Shown here: positions 1 through 5,511 of the stretch, one piece after another | Numbering within the stretch: position 1 is the stretch's first letter | How the letters are laid out: each line of letters opens with the position of its first letter | Source: an uncultured Polyangiaceae bacterium | GTDB taxonomy: Bacteria; Myxococcota_A; Polyangia; Polyangiales; Houyiibacteriaceae | Direction of reading: 5' to 3' | Length of the DNA: 6,240 bases | Assembly (NCBI GenBank): GCA_947258625.1 | Contig: CAMYJN010000157.1 | Coordinates: 1 to 6,240 of the forward strand | The notes under the pieces: generated by a model | Database searches by the model: none | Told to the model about the DNA's origin: nothing | What the model saw: the letters and a program-made list of their open reading frames with translations, nothing else | Translations under genes and position numbers: made by a program

Positions 1-1
1 C

Positions 2-205
2 TACGAACGCAAGCGAGGTCCGAAGGACGATCAGCGCGATGCGTTTCATCTGGCGGAGAGCCTTCGGCTTGGTGCCGTGAGCCCGGTGTACAAGGACAGA
101 GGGCAGCTAAGCGAGCTCCGAGCGCATGCCGATGTGTATGCCAAACTCGTGACGATCCAACCTACGTTGACTCACGAGATCGCAGGATGGGAGGGCGAGC
201 TGTGA
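2..205 (+). pseudogene. IS110-family (DEDD) transposase fragment
   Basis: The frame is open from the left edge to TGA at 203-205 and gives 67 residues. Near its start it reads KDDQRDAFHLAESLRLGA, followed by VYKDRGQLSELRAHADVYAK. This matches the part of IS110-type transposases around the last two catalytic acidic residues: the DxxD here is D10-Q-R-D13, followed by the typical A-F-x-L-A-E-x-L-R-x-G helix and the VYK...LREL region. IS110 enzymes recombine DNA with a RuvC-like DEDD domain and a C-terminal helix-hairpin-helix/serine domain. After about residue 53 (YAKLVT) the likeness stops, where family members would continue with a basic R-x-K-N-R-L segment, and the frame soon ends. The C-terminal half is therefore missing and the fragment cannot be an active transposase. 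The missing start may lie outside the window. The family call comes from recalled family pattern, not a search. Confidence 0.72.
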
Positions 206-383
206 GACGCCAGGTGTCCGTTGAGCTCGACGCGCGCGAGCGGAGGTATGCAGCTGCTCCTTGCGGACGCTCAACCGAACTCCCGAACCCAGACTCTGGC
301 CTCAGAAGCGCCCTCAGAACGGACCCATCCCTGGGCCGACGCACAACACGACGACCCGGCGCGTACCGACGAGAGCGGTCGCC
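206..383. other. Short stretch with no recognisable gene
   Basis: These 178 bases separate the end of the IS110-type fragment from the stop codon of the minus-strand HUH transposase. Several short open frames cross it on both strands, as expected in GC-rich DNA, but none resembles a protein I recognise. I see no clear terminator hairpin with a T-run and no likeness to the bases downstream of the second transposase copy (after 5273). The shared unit therefore seems to end close to the transposase stop codon. Confidence 0.5.
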
Positions 384-1292
384 CTACGTTTCGGCCAAAG
401 CGCTGTGCACACGGCACATGCACCAAGTGCCCTGAGGAAACACGACGCTGCGTAGCCCAGCACGCCACTTTTCGAGCGCCTCCCGGTAGGCACGCCGAAA
501 CGCGCGAAGCTCCGCCACGGCCGCGAAGAACATCTTGTTCTGCCCCCGTCCGACCGCAAAGGTCGGGTTTCGATCTCGGAGCAGCTCAAAGCTCGTCGCC
601 CGCCGATACGGCGAGATTCGACGAACGCGGTCTGCCCCGAGAACGCGCCAGCCACGCTTTCGGATCTCGAGGTGCGCCATGCGCTCTTGGCGCTCGAGCT
701 CTTCTTGGACGGCCTCGCGCAGGGCCTCTGCGCTGTAGCTTTCTTCTAGGCTCGGTGGCAGCGTTAGCGCAAGCGTGATGCGGTCTGGCCACCCGGCGTT
801 CTTCGCGTTGAAGTACGACTTCGGGCGCTTCACGGTCCAGATGCGCCGCCCGAGCTCGTGGGGAAGGACCGTGATGCCGGGCCAGTCGCGCGCATGGCGG
901 ACCAGGCCTGCTTTGACCGGGTTGGCCATGAGGTAGGCGAGCTTCTCGATGATGGCTTGCTCGGTCAACAAGCGAACGACCGAGGTTTGCTCTGGCTCCC
1001 AGATGGGTCCCTCCCACTTACGAAGCACTTTGGTGCCGAGCGAGACCAAGCGATGGAGGCGCCTGAGGAACTCGGGGTGACGCCCCTGGGTGTCCGTCAC
1101 GATGAGATGTTCGTGCGTCGACATGAGGATGACGGCGTGCACAAGGATGCCGAACTTTCGGGCGGAGAGAGCGAGCGTGTACAGGTAGAGCTGGCGGATG
1201 GCGGAATCGGGACGGAAGAGGTGATGGCGGCGAAGGGTCCGTCGGGTAATCATCACCGTGTCGCCGGGGAGCACGAGACGGGGTTGAGTCAT
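384..1292 (-). CDS. REP-associated-type tyrosine (HUH/Y1) transposase, copy 1, intact
   Basis: This gene encodes 302 residues and ends with TAG at 386-384. Y1 HUH enzymes cut and rejoin single-stranded DNA using a metal held by an H-x-H pair and one catalytic tyrosine. Here the strand-core motif HAVILMSTHEHLIVT gives H60-E61-H62 (glutamate rather than a hydrophobic residue between the histidines), and EKLAYLMANPVKAGLV places the likely nucleophile at Y120 ahead of N124-P125. Residues about 180-302 form a basic, helix-rich extension with R/K-rich segments and a conserved-looking end, FPQGTWCMC. The ATG at 1292 is preferred over the GTG at 1310 because the second copy at 4365 begins at the matching ATG (MT-x-PR) and both are then exactly 302 codons long. 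I see no good Shine-Dalgarno. The gene is alone on its strand, and its upstream unit truncates an ABC-F gene. I know of no attributes marking it as IS200/IS605 rather than RAYT-like, so the subfamily is an inference; the HUH/Y1 fold is secure. Confidence 0.9.
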   Translation of the reverse strand: MTQPRLVLPGDTVMITRRTLRRHHLFRPDSAIRQLYLYTLALSARKFGILVHAVILMSTHEHLIVTDTQGRHPEFLRRLHRLVSLGTKVLRKWEGPIWEPEQTSVVRLLTEQAIIEKLAYLMANPVKAGLVRHARDWPGITVLPHELGRRIWTVKRPKSYFNAKNAGWPDRITLALTLPPSLEESYSAEALREAVQEELERQERMAHLEIRKRGWRVLGADRVRRISPYRRATSFELLRDRNPTFAVGRGQNKMFFAAVAELRAFRRAYREALEKWRAGLRSVVFPQGTWCMCRVHSALAET

Positions 1293-1411
1293 CGAGGGGT
1301 GGGAACGCACGAAGTGCGCCAGGATCCCTGGACGTCATTTCAACACGTTGCCCTGGTGCAACTGGCGGATACTGTCGACCTCGGTGACGGACGCCAACCC
1401 GGGTGCGGTTG
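1293..1411 (-). promoter_or_regulatory. Conserved non-coding leader of transposase copy 1
   Basis: The 119 bases before the copy 1 start codon align almost without gaps to the 118 bases before copy 2 (4247-4364). By hand about 70% match, in patches: a block starting CAACCGCACC, then TTGGCGTCCG, TATCCGCCA, GAAAT, and finally CTTCGTGCGT. It is unlikely to be a protein extension, because the frame of the transposase meets TGA in this leader in copy 1 and a one-base length difference puts the two copies in different frames. It probably carries the promoter and/or the recognition end of the mobile unit. Which of these it is cannot be told from sequence alone. Confidence 0.55.
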
Positions 1412-1434
1412 CCCGGTTGCCAGCCCGGTTGCCA
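1411..1434. repeat. 12-bp tandem repeat at the transposase/ABC-F junction
   Basis: GCCCGGTTGCCA occurs twice head to tail (1411-1422 and 1423-1434), with a partial third unit on the left (GCGGTT at 1405-1410). On the minus strand it reads GGCAACCGGG, and copy 2 has one related unit, GGCAAGCGGG, at 4230-4239, in front of its own leader. Its place between the conserved leader and the broken ABC-F gene suggests it is the outer end of the mobile unit, perhaps the site the HUH enzyme recognises. That role is an inference. Confidence 0.5.
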
Positions 1435-1442
1435 CACGTTTC

Positions 1443-1634
1443 GCGTCGCCGCGCGACCCGCCCCTCATCCGGCTGATCTTCACCCGCGAGGATCCGCGCC
1501 AGCGTCGATTTCCCCGAGCCGTTGTTCCCGACGAGCCCGATCCGCTCCCCCTGGTGCATCGAGAGATCCACCCCGTCGAGAAGCCGCGTCTCGCCGTACG
1601 CCTTGCGCAATCCCTCCGCGACCAAGATGGGCAC
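1443..1634 (-). pseudogene. ABC-F type ATPase, N-terminal 64 codons only
   Basis: The frame starts with GTG at 1634 and reads ABC ATPase sequence: EGLRKAYGETRLLDGVDL, then a Walker A motif GNNGSGKST at about residues 37-45, then LARILAGEDQPDEGRVARRR. That order and wording is typical of the first nucleotide-binding domain of ABC-F proteins (Uup/EttA-like, cytosolic, ribosome-associated, no membrane domain); a full protein has roughly 530-650 residues and two such domains. Likeness ends at about residue 64, exactly where the tandem repeat and transposase leader start. Translation then runs on through repeat and leader sequence to TGA at 1337-1335, giving a 99-residue chimaera. No Q-loop, signature or Walker B sequence remains and the rest of the gene is not elsewhere in the window, so it is dead. 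A GGAGG lies three bases before the GTG. An ordinary transporter ATPase is possible but the ARRR ending favours ABC-F. Confidence 0.8.
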
Positions 1635-1727
1635 GCGCCTCCATGTGCTCGATCTCCGACCCTTCTACAAGCCGCGCCCAGGGCATGGATGAACGATGTG
1701 CGCTAGTTTTGCGTTTGGCCCGAGTCT

Positions 1728-1744
1728 CGCGCACGACGTGCGCG
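1728..1744. promoter_or_regulatory. Palindrome upstream of the sigma-54 promoter (possible activator site)
   Basis: CGCGCACGACGTGCGCG consists of perfect 7-bp arms around GAC. It lies about 90-107 bases before the predicted transcription start of the exported-protein gene, which is the usual distance for an enhancer site bound by a sigma-54 activator. A further half-site, GTGCGC, lies at 1698-1703. The position makes it a candidate operator; GC-rich DNA produces such palindromes by chance, so this is an inference. Confidence 0.35.
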
Positions 1745-1807
1745 TCGTCGGCCCGGAAATGCAGGCGCCAAACCCCTGAGCATTAGAAAGATCAAGCCTT
1801 TGGCCTG

Positions 1808-1824
1808 CTGGCACAGACCTTGCT
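1808..1824 (+). promoter_or_regulatory. Sigma-54 (RpoN) -24/-12 promoter
   Basis: CTGGCACAGACCTTGCT matches the sigma-54 consensus TGGCAC-N5-TTGC exactly, with GG at 1810-1811 and GC at 1822-1823, twelve bases apart as required. Transcription should begin near 1834-1835. That leaves a leader of about 14 bases holding the ribosome binding site GGGAGG (1838-1843), five bases before the ATG at 1849. Spacing, orientation and fit to the downstream start all agree. Sigma-54 promoters need an ATP-driven activator, so the gene should be signal-controlled; no activator gene is in the window. Confidence 0.8.
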
Positions 1825-1848
1825 TAGTCGTGTTCCCGGGAGGTTCCC

Positions 1849-3219
1849 ATGTTCCGGAAGCTAGTTCTTAGTGCGTTGGTGGTGCTCGCCTTCACAGCGG
1901 CGGTCTACGCAGGCTGCAGCAGCGGCGGCGATGGTGGTGACAGCGATGCTCCGCAGGCGATGAGCCTCAACGGGGACACCTCCGTGGCGGCTACGGGAGG
2001 GGCGGCCATCGGTGTGGACTACGCTCTTGGGTTTGCGAGCGTCATTTCGAGCGCGCTGAGCGCCCTTGCAATCGACGGCGCCCCTGAATCTTCGAGTGCG
2101 AGCCTCAAGTTTCTCGACGACCAAGACCTGGGGATCTGTGCAACGGGGGGCACAGCCCTTCTGACTGGGCCCCAGACCAGTGGCTCGGGCGGCTCGGGTG
2201 GCTCGGGCGGCTCGGGCGGTAGCGGCGACGGACCTGTCGAGGCCGTCCTGACGCTTGAGGATTGCGAGGGTTCGCCGCTCTCCAGCGCCGCAGTCAACGG
2301 AAGACTCGTGTTGACCATCGAAGACCCCGATTACGACTTTGATTCGGCTTCCATGACGTTGGGGTACTCCGCGACGGGATCAGCCCGGTTGGTCGGCCGC
2401 ACTGACGAAGAGGGCGACGTCTTCACAATTGGTTCCAGCACGGTGCTCACCGGTAGTTCGGCCATGGACGCCGACCTAGTGCTTTCGACCGCCCCACTGG
2501 AGTTGATCAGCGCCATGCTAAACTTTGGAACGGAGACGTCCAGCGACCGCATCACAGTCACTGAGGGAGAGGGAAGCAGCGAGCGAACCTTGGAGCTCGC
2601 TTGCTTCCGAGTCTCCATCGGTCTCATCGTGGAGCCTCCCTCCGTCGACGCATTTAGCGCAGACGGCGTGCTCAATCTCGACGGCGAGGTCTACACGGTG
2701 ACCAGCAGCGACGACATCACCTTCGCCACCTCGCCCAGTGGAGTCGCAGCGCCAACGTCGGGAAGCATGAAGCTTACCAGCGGTGACACAGTAAGCAGCG
2801 ACGGTAGTTGTTTCCCAAGAGTTGATCCAGGAGATACGTCCATCGCGACCGCTTCCTTCGGCTCCGACGGGAGGGTGTTGATCGACACCGAGGCTCCGGG
2901 CCCCGAGTGTTTCGAATGCTTCCAATTCTGGGAAGACCTGCTGAAGACGCTGACCGAGGCCGTCGACCCCCAGTGCCCTTCGACTAGCTGCGGCGGCACC
3001 GGCGGGTCAGGTGGTTCAGGCACCGGGGGCAGCGGGGGCACCGCAGGAACGGGTGGAGGTGTTGAGTGCACCTTCGACAACTTGGATGAGCTGACATGCA
3101 TGTTTCCTCCCGACATCTACATATGCACGTCGACTGGGGGTTGGGAGCTGTTCCAAGCTTGCCCCTCGGGCTCCAGCTGTAGTGAGTCCTCCGGGGTGTT
3201 TTCCTGTTTGCCCGAGTAG
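1849..3219 (+). CDS. Exported Gly/Ser-linker, Cys-rich protein (putative lipoprotein)
   Basis: The gene encodes 456 residues, starting at ATG 1849 behind GGGAGG. The N-terminus MFRKLVLSALVVLAFTAAVY is a signal peptide: basic start, then a hydrophobic core. It leads to YAGC with C23. A lipobox normally has Leu/Val/Ile three residues before the Cys, but here it is Tyr, so lipid attachment is likely but not certain; cutting after V-Y-A (residue 21) by signal peptidase I is the alternative. An acidic low-complexity segment follows (GGDGGDSD). Residues about 35-370 are Thr/Ser/Asp-rich and look like beta structure, split by a GSG repeat at 112-126. C366-x2-C369 lies near the end of this part. A second Gly-rich linker (382-404) leads to a compact tail with six cysteines (407, 417, 426, 438, 444, 453) and W432, probably disulphide-bonded outside the cytoplasm. 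No enzyme motif is seen and I do not recognise the main domain. Substrate or partner unknown; a surface or secreted role is inferred. Confidence 0.88.
   Translation: MFRKLVLSALVVLAFTAAVYAGCSSGGDGGDSDAPQAMSLNGDTSVAATGGAAIGVDYALGFASVISSALSALAIDGAPESSSASLKFLDDQDLGICATGGTALLTGPQTSGSGGSGGSGGSGGSGDGPVEAVLTLEDCEGSPLSSAAVNGRLVLTIEDPDYDFDSASMTLGYSATGSARLVGRTDEEGDVFTIGSSTVLTGSSAMDADLVLSTAPLELISAMLNFGTETSSDRITVTEGEGSSERTLELACFRVSIGLIVEPPSVDAFSADGVLNLDGEVYTVTSSDDITFATSPSGVAAPTSGSMKLTSGDTVSSDGSCFPRVDPGDTSIATASFGSDGRVLIDTEAPGPECFECFQFWEDLLKTLTEAVDPQCPSTSCGGTGGSGGSGTGGSGGTAGTGGGVECTFDNLDELTCMFPPDIYICTSTGGWELFQACPSGSSCSESSGVFSCLPE
2182..2226 (+). repeat. 9-bp tandem repeat encoding Gly-Ser-Gly linker
   Basis: Five 9-base units run head to tail inside the exported-protein gene: three are GGCTCGGGC, one ends in T, and the last is GGTAGCGGC. 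They encode residues 112-126 of the protein as GSG repeats. Units are multiples of three bases, so slippage would lengthen or shorten the linker without breaking the frame. The second Gly-rich linker (about 2992-3060) is not made of identical DNA units, so it is older or under different constraint. Confidence 0.85.
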
Positions 3220-3262
3220 AATCCAATGTCAGCGTCAGCGGCGGACACGTCTCCAGCGATAG

Positions 3263-3574
3263 TTACGGTGATCTTTGGCCTACAGACTCGAGCCTTAGGG
3301 TAGCGCCTCGAATCAACGCGCTGGCGGCGTGCTGGGTGAAGTCGATTCGGATCTCTTGCTCGACGAGGGAGCGTCGAATTCCGCTTCGAGCTGCCACGGG
3401 ACGCCGCACCATGTAGGCATTGTGGTCGCGAACCTGGTCGCGGGTCAGGGCGTAGAGGGCCAGCGAGATTTGTTCCAGGAGCGCGGCGTCTTGGGCGCCG
3501 TGGTGACGCGAGAGCTCATACGTGGAGATGATCGCCTCGGTGAACCCGGCCGCTGCCGGGGCCTGAGGCACCAT
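3263..3574 (-). CDS. Hypothetical protein, about 103 residues, possibly truncated at its N-terminus
   Basis: The frame runs from ATG 3574 to TAA at 3265-3263. I do not recognise it. Residues about 12-55 look helical (EAIISTYELSRHH, then DAALLEQISLALYALTRDQV), there are no cysteines and no membrane segment or signal peptide. Most of the first 55 codons end in G or C, which supports real coding on this strand; the opposite strand also stays open but is poorer in this respect. The frame is open upstream of the ATG through the whole left arm of the palindrome to TGA at 3628-3626. The ATG sits two bases beyond that arm, so the true protein may have been longer before the palindrome arrived. No Shine-Dalgarno is evident. 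It could be the leftover end of a larger gene. Confidence 0.4.
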   Translation of the reverse strand: MVPQAPAAAGFTEAIISTYELSRHHGAQDAALLEQISLALYALTRDQVRDHNAYMVRRPVAARSGIRRSLVEQEIRIDFTQHAASALIRGATLRLESVGQRSP

Positions 3575-3576
3575 CA

Positions 3577-3695
3577 GGGCCCCGAAGGGGTGTCGCGCGG
3601 GGTTGCACCAGAGATCCCCTTTGTTTCAACTTCTATGGAAGGAAAAACAAACGCCCTCTACCCGCGGCGCCCCACGCGACACCCCTTCGGGGCCC
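3577..3695. repeat. 119-bp nested palindrome (MITE- or BIME-like)
   Basis: Outer arms of 26 bp (3577-3602 and 3670-3695) are inverted copies with one mismatch; each arm contains the small hairpin CCCCTTCGGGG or its complement. Within the AT-rich centre, TTTGTTT (3620-3626) pairs with AAACAAA (3645-3651), and CTTC (3630-3633) pairs with GAAG (3638-3641) around a four-base loop. Both layers share a centre within half a base of 3636, so the whole block is one nested inverted repeat. The IS91-type reading frame loses its likeness at the right border, and the unknown ORF starts just beyond the left border. No target-site duplication is visible in the flanks. It may be a non-autonomous element, a repeat mobilised by HUH transposases, or a strong bidirectional terminator. 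Confidence 0.75.
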
Positions 3696-4050
3696 GCGGG
3701 AGCACGTGGTCGATGAGATGCGCCGCACGCTCGGTCATCCGGCGGCCGCCGCAGCTTGGGCAGAAGCCCCGACCCTTGCAGGAGAACGCGACCAAACGAT
3801 CGGCGCCGCACCCGGTACACCGAAACCGGGCAAAGCCGTGCGCGAGGACGCCGCAGCGAACGAATCGCTGAAACTCGCGCCTCACGAACAAGGGGGTTCC
3901 TCGCTGCTCGTCATGTCGGTCGAGCTCCCAGAGGAAGGTCCGGAGGTGCTCGCGGACGACGCCGTGGAGCACGCCATGCTCCGGAGTGCGACGCACGTAC
4001 GATCGAGATATCGCCTCGCTCGTAGCCGCGGCGTGAAGCTCCACGACCAC
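3658..4050 (-). pseudogene. IS91-family transposase, N-terminal zinc-binding domain only
   Basis: The frame opens after a stop at 4062-4060; GTG at 4050 is the first usable start and TAG lies at 3660-3658. Residues about 18-120 carry the hallmark of the IS91/transposase_32 zinc-binding region: REFQRFVRCGVLAHGFARFR, then C78-x2-C81, LVAFSCKGRGFCPSCGGRRM with C91, C97 and C100, and AAHLIDHVLPRAP. IS91 enzymes are HUH Y2-type rolling-circle transposases of about 400 residues; the zinc domain binds DNA and the downstream catalytic part carries the histidines and tyrosines. Here likeness ends at HVLPRAP, precisely at the right edge of the palindrome (3695), and the last dozen residues are palindrome sequence. 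The catalytic part is not found elsewhere in the window, so this is a dead fragment. The N-terminal 15 residues are not typical and the start is uncertain. Confidence 0.85.
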
Positions 4051-4246
4051 AGGACGCCATCAAGACTCGTGCCGTGGTCCGCCCCTGCGTTTTCAACGTG
4101 TATCAGATAGATCGCTCTCGAGGGAAGTGATGGACGGCGTCGGAAAGATGACGGCCGCCACCCTTGCCACTTGTGTCGCATTGCTCTCCCGGAGGCCCCC
4201 GCTGCGAATAAGCCGAAGGCGTTGAGCGCGGCAAGCGGGGATTGAA
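4051..4246. other. Region without a recognisable gene between IS91 fragment and copy 2 leader
   Basis: About 196 bases with no gene I can support. A plus-strand frame at 4112-4225 contains DGVGKMTAATLA, which faintly recalls the helix-hairpin-helix part of IS110 transposases but breaks off at once. Near the right end, GGCAAGCGGG at 4230-4239 resembles the GGCAACCGGG unit tandemly repeated beside copy 1, and probably marks the outer end of the copy 2 unit. Confidence 0.45.
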
Positions 4247-4364
4247 CAACCGCACCCTGATTGGCGTCCGCCACCGTTGCCTGGGGTATCCGCCACTTGG
4301 GAAGCGGCAAAGACCTGAAATCACTCGCGGCAGCCCTGGCGTGCTTCGTGCGTACCGGCCATGC
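4247..4364 (+). promoter_or_regulatory. Conserved non-coding leader of transposase copy 2
   Basis: This 118-base leader is the counterpart of 1293-1411, about 70% matching by hand and nearly gap-free, with the best matches at its outer end (CAACCGCACC at 4247-4256) and just before the start codon (CTTCGTGCGT). An open frame from 4242 continues into the transposase, but the equivalent frame is broken in copy 1, so a protein extension is unlikely. It may hold the promoter, a structured transposon end, or both. Confidence 0.55.
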
Positions 4365-5273
4365 ATGACTGAGCCCCGCTTCGTGCGCCCAGGCGACACC
4401 GTGATGGTCACCCGCCGGACCCTCCGCCGCCACCACCTCTTTCGGCCCGACCCGGCCATTCGCCAGCTCTACCTCTACGTCCTCGCCGTGTGTGCCAAGC
4501 AGTTTGGCATCCTCGTGCACGCGGTCACGCTCATGTCGACGCACGAGCACCTGGTCATCACGGATCCCAAGCGGCGCTACCCCGATTTTCTGCGCGACCT
4601 CCATCGGCTCGTCTCCCTCGGTGCCAAGGTACTTCGCAAGTGGGAGGGGCCGGTGTGGGATCACGAAAAGAGCTCGGTGGTGCGGCTGCTCACCGAGCAG
4701 GCGATGGTGGAAAAGCTCGCCTACGTAATGGCCAATCCGGTCAAGGCCGGCTTGGTGGCGCAGGCGCGAGACTGGCCCGGCGTGACGGTGCTCCCGCACG
4801 AGCTTGGGCGGCGCACCTGGGTCATCGAGCGGCCCCGCGTCTTCTTCCGAGCCGACAACGCGAAGTGGCCGGACACCGTCGAGCTCACCCTCATCTTGCC
4901 GCCCGTGCTTGCGGAGGCCTACCGCGCCGAGGAGGTGCGTCAGGCCGTGGCCGACGAGCTCGAGCGCCAAGAGCGGGAGGCCCGCGCCTAGGTCAAAGCG
5001 CGGGGCTGGCGTATCCTCGGTGCCGCGCGCGTGCGGCGTCTTTCCCCGTATCGACGCGCCACGAGCTTCGAGCTCCTCGGGGACCGAAACCCGACCTTTG
5101 CCGTCGGACGCGGACAGCGGAAGGTGTTCTTTCAGGCCGTCGTCGAGCTTCAGGCGTTTCGACGCGCGTATCGGCAAGCGCTCGAGCAGTGGCGTGCCGG
5201 GCTCCGAAGCATCGTGTTCCCAGAGGGCACATGGTGGATGTGCCAGGTGCATGGCGCGGTCGGGCAGACGTAG
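4365..5273 (+). pseudogene. REP-associated-type tyrosine (HUH/Y1) transposase, copy 2, with an in-frame amber codon
   Basis: The gene starts at ATG 4365 and runs 303 codons including the final TAG at 5271-5273, the same length as copy 1. A hand alignment without gaps gives about 73% identity. The catalytic pair is kept (MSTHEHLVIT, H60 and H62), as are Y120 and the NPVKAGLV segment. Codon 209 (4989-4991) is TAG where copy 1 has glutamate GAG, a one-base change. After it the frame continues for 93 codons with no other stop or shift, and conserved blocks such as SPYRRATSFELL, DRNPTFAVGRGQ and WRAGLRS remain. Read literally, the cell makes a 208-residue protein with the whole HUH core but no C-terminal extension. 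Because the rest is so well kept, the stop is either recent, a sequencing error, or sometimes read through. It is called a pseudogene on balance; a shortened working nuclease is the alternative. Confidence 0.85.
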
Positions 5274-5511
5274 CGGGTCGCCCACAGAGTCGAGCGCTAA
5301 GGCCGCGGTTCACCTCGGTCGACGCACGGCTGGGTCTGCAGCCCGAGATGAACCACTCACGTCGAGCGCTGAGACCGCTGCAGATGAGTTGCGCGGGAAT
5401 CGTCGGACACGAGGGCGACCATCGTCCAGAGGACAAGCGCTTCAGCAGCTCTCCGTCAGCGTGGAGCCGGCCGGTCCCAAGACGTTAACCAGGGGCGGGT
5501 TGTTATGTTAG
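5274..5511. other. Stretch with no recognisable gene after copy 2
   Basis: Some 238 bases separate the second HUH transposase from the DDE transposase remnant. No frame on either strand resembles a known protein and no terminator with a T-run is seen. The 10-mer GTCGAGCGCT occurs at 5289-5298 and again at 5361-5370. It shares no clear likeness with the bases downstream of copy 1, which supports the unit ending at or just after the stop codon. Confidence 0.45.

Noticed and set aside
858..1706. Long plus-strand open frame (282 codons) opposite transposase copy 1
   Set aside because: It is the antisense of the well-supported HUH transposase and ABC-F fragment. A matching antisense frame opposite copy 2 shares wording with it only because the sense genes are homologous; GC-rich codon use keeps the opposite strand open.
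3329..3871. Plus-strand open frame crossing the palindrome and the IS91 fragment
   Set aside because: It crosses unrelated segments and is antisense to the clear zinc-domain coding. Third-position G/C favours the minus strand at 3263-3574.
4112..4225. Short plus-strand frame containing DGVGKMTAATLA, a possible IS110 helix-hairpin-helix piece
   Set aside because: Only about a dozen residues resemble the family and none of the following conserved wording is present; too short to support.
4242..4364. 41-residue N-terminal extension of transposase copy 2
   Set aside because: The equivalent stretch in copy 1 carries a stop in the transposase frame and a one-base offset, so the shared start is the ATG at 4365 and 1292.
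3882..5285. 467-codon minus-strand open frame opposite copy 2
   Set aside because: It is antisense to the transposase and runs on through its leader and into IS91 fragment DNA. Its sequence resembles no protein family; the sense strand carries the HUH motif and paralogue conservation.
5289..5370. Two direct copies of GTCGAGCGCT 72 bases apart
   Set aside because: A 10-mer repeated twice in GC-rich DNA is likely chance and no further units or flanking symmetry are seen.
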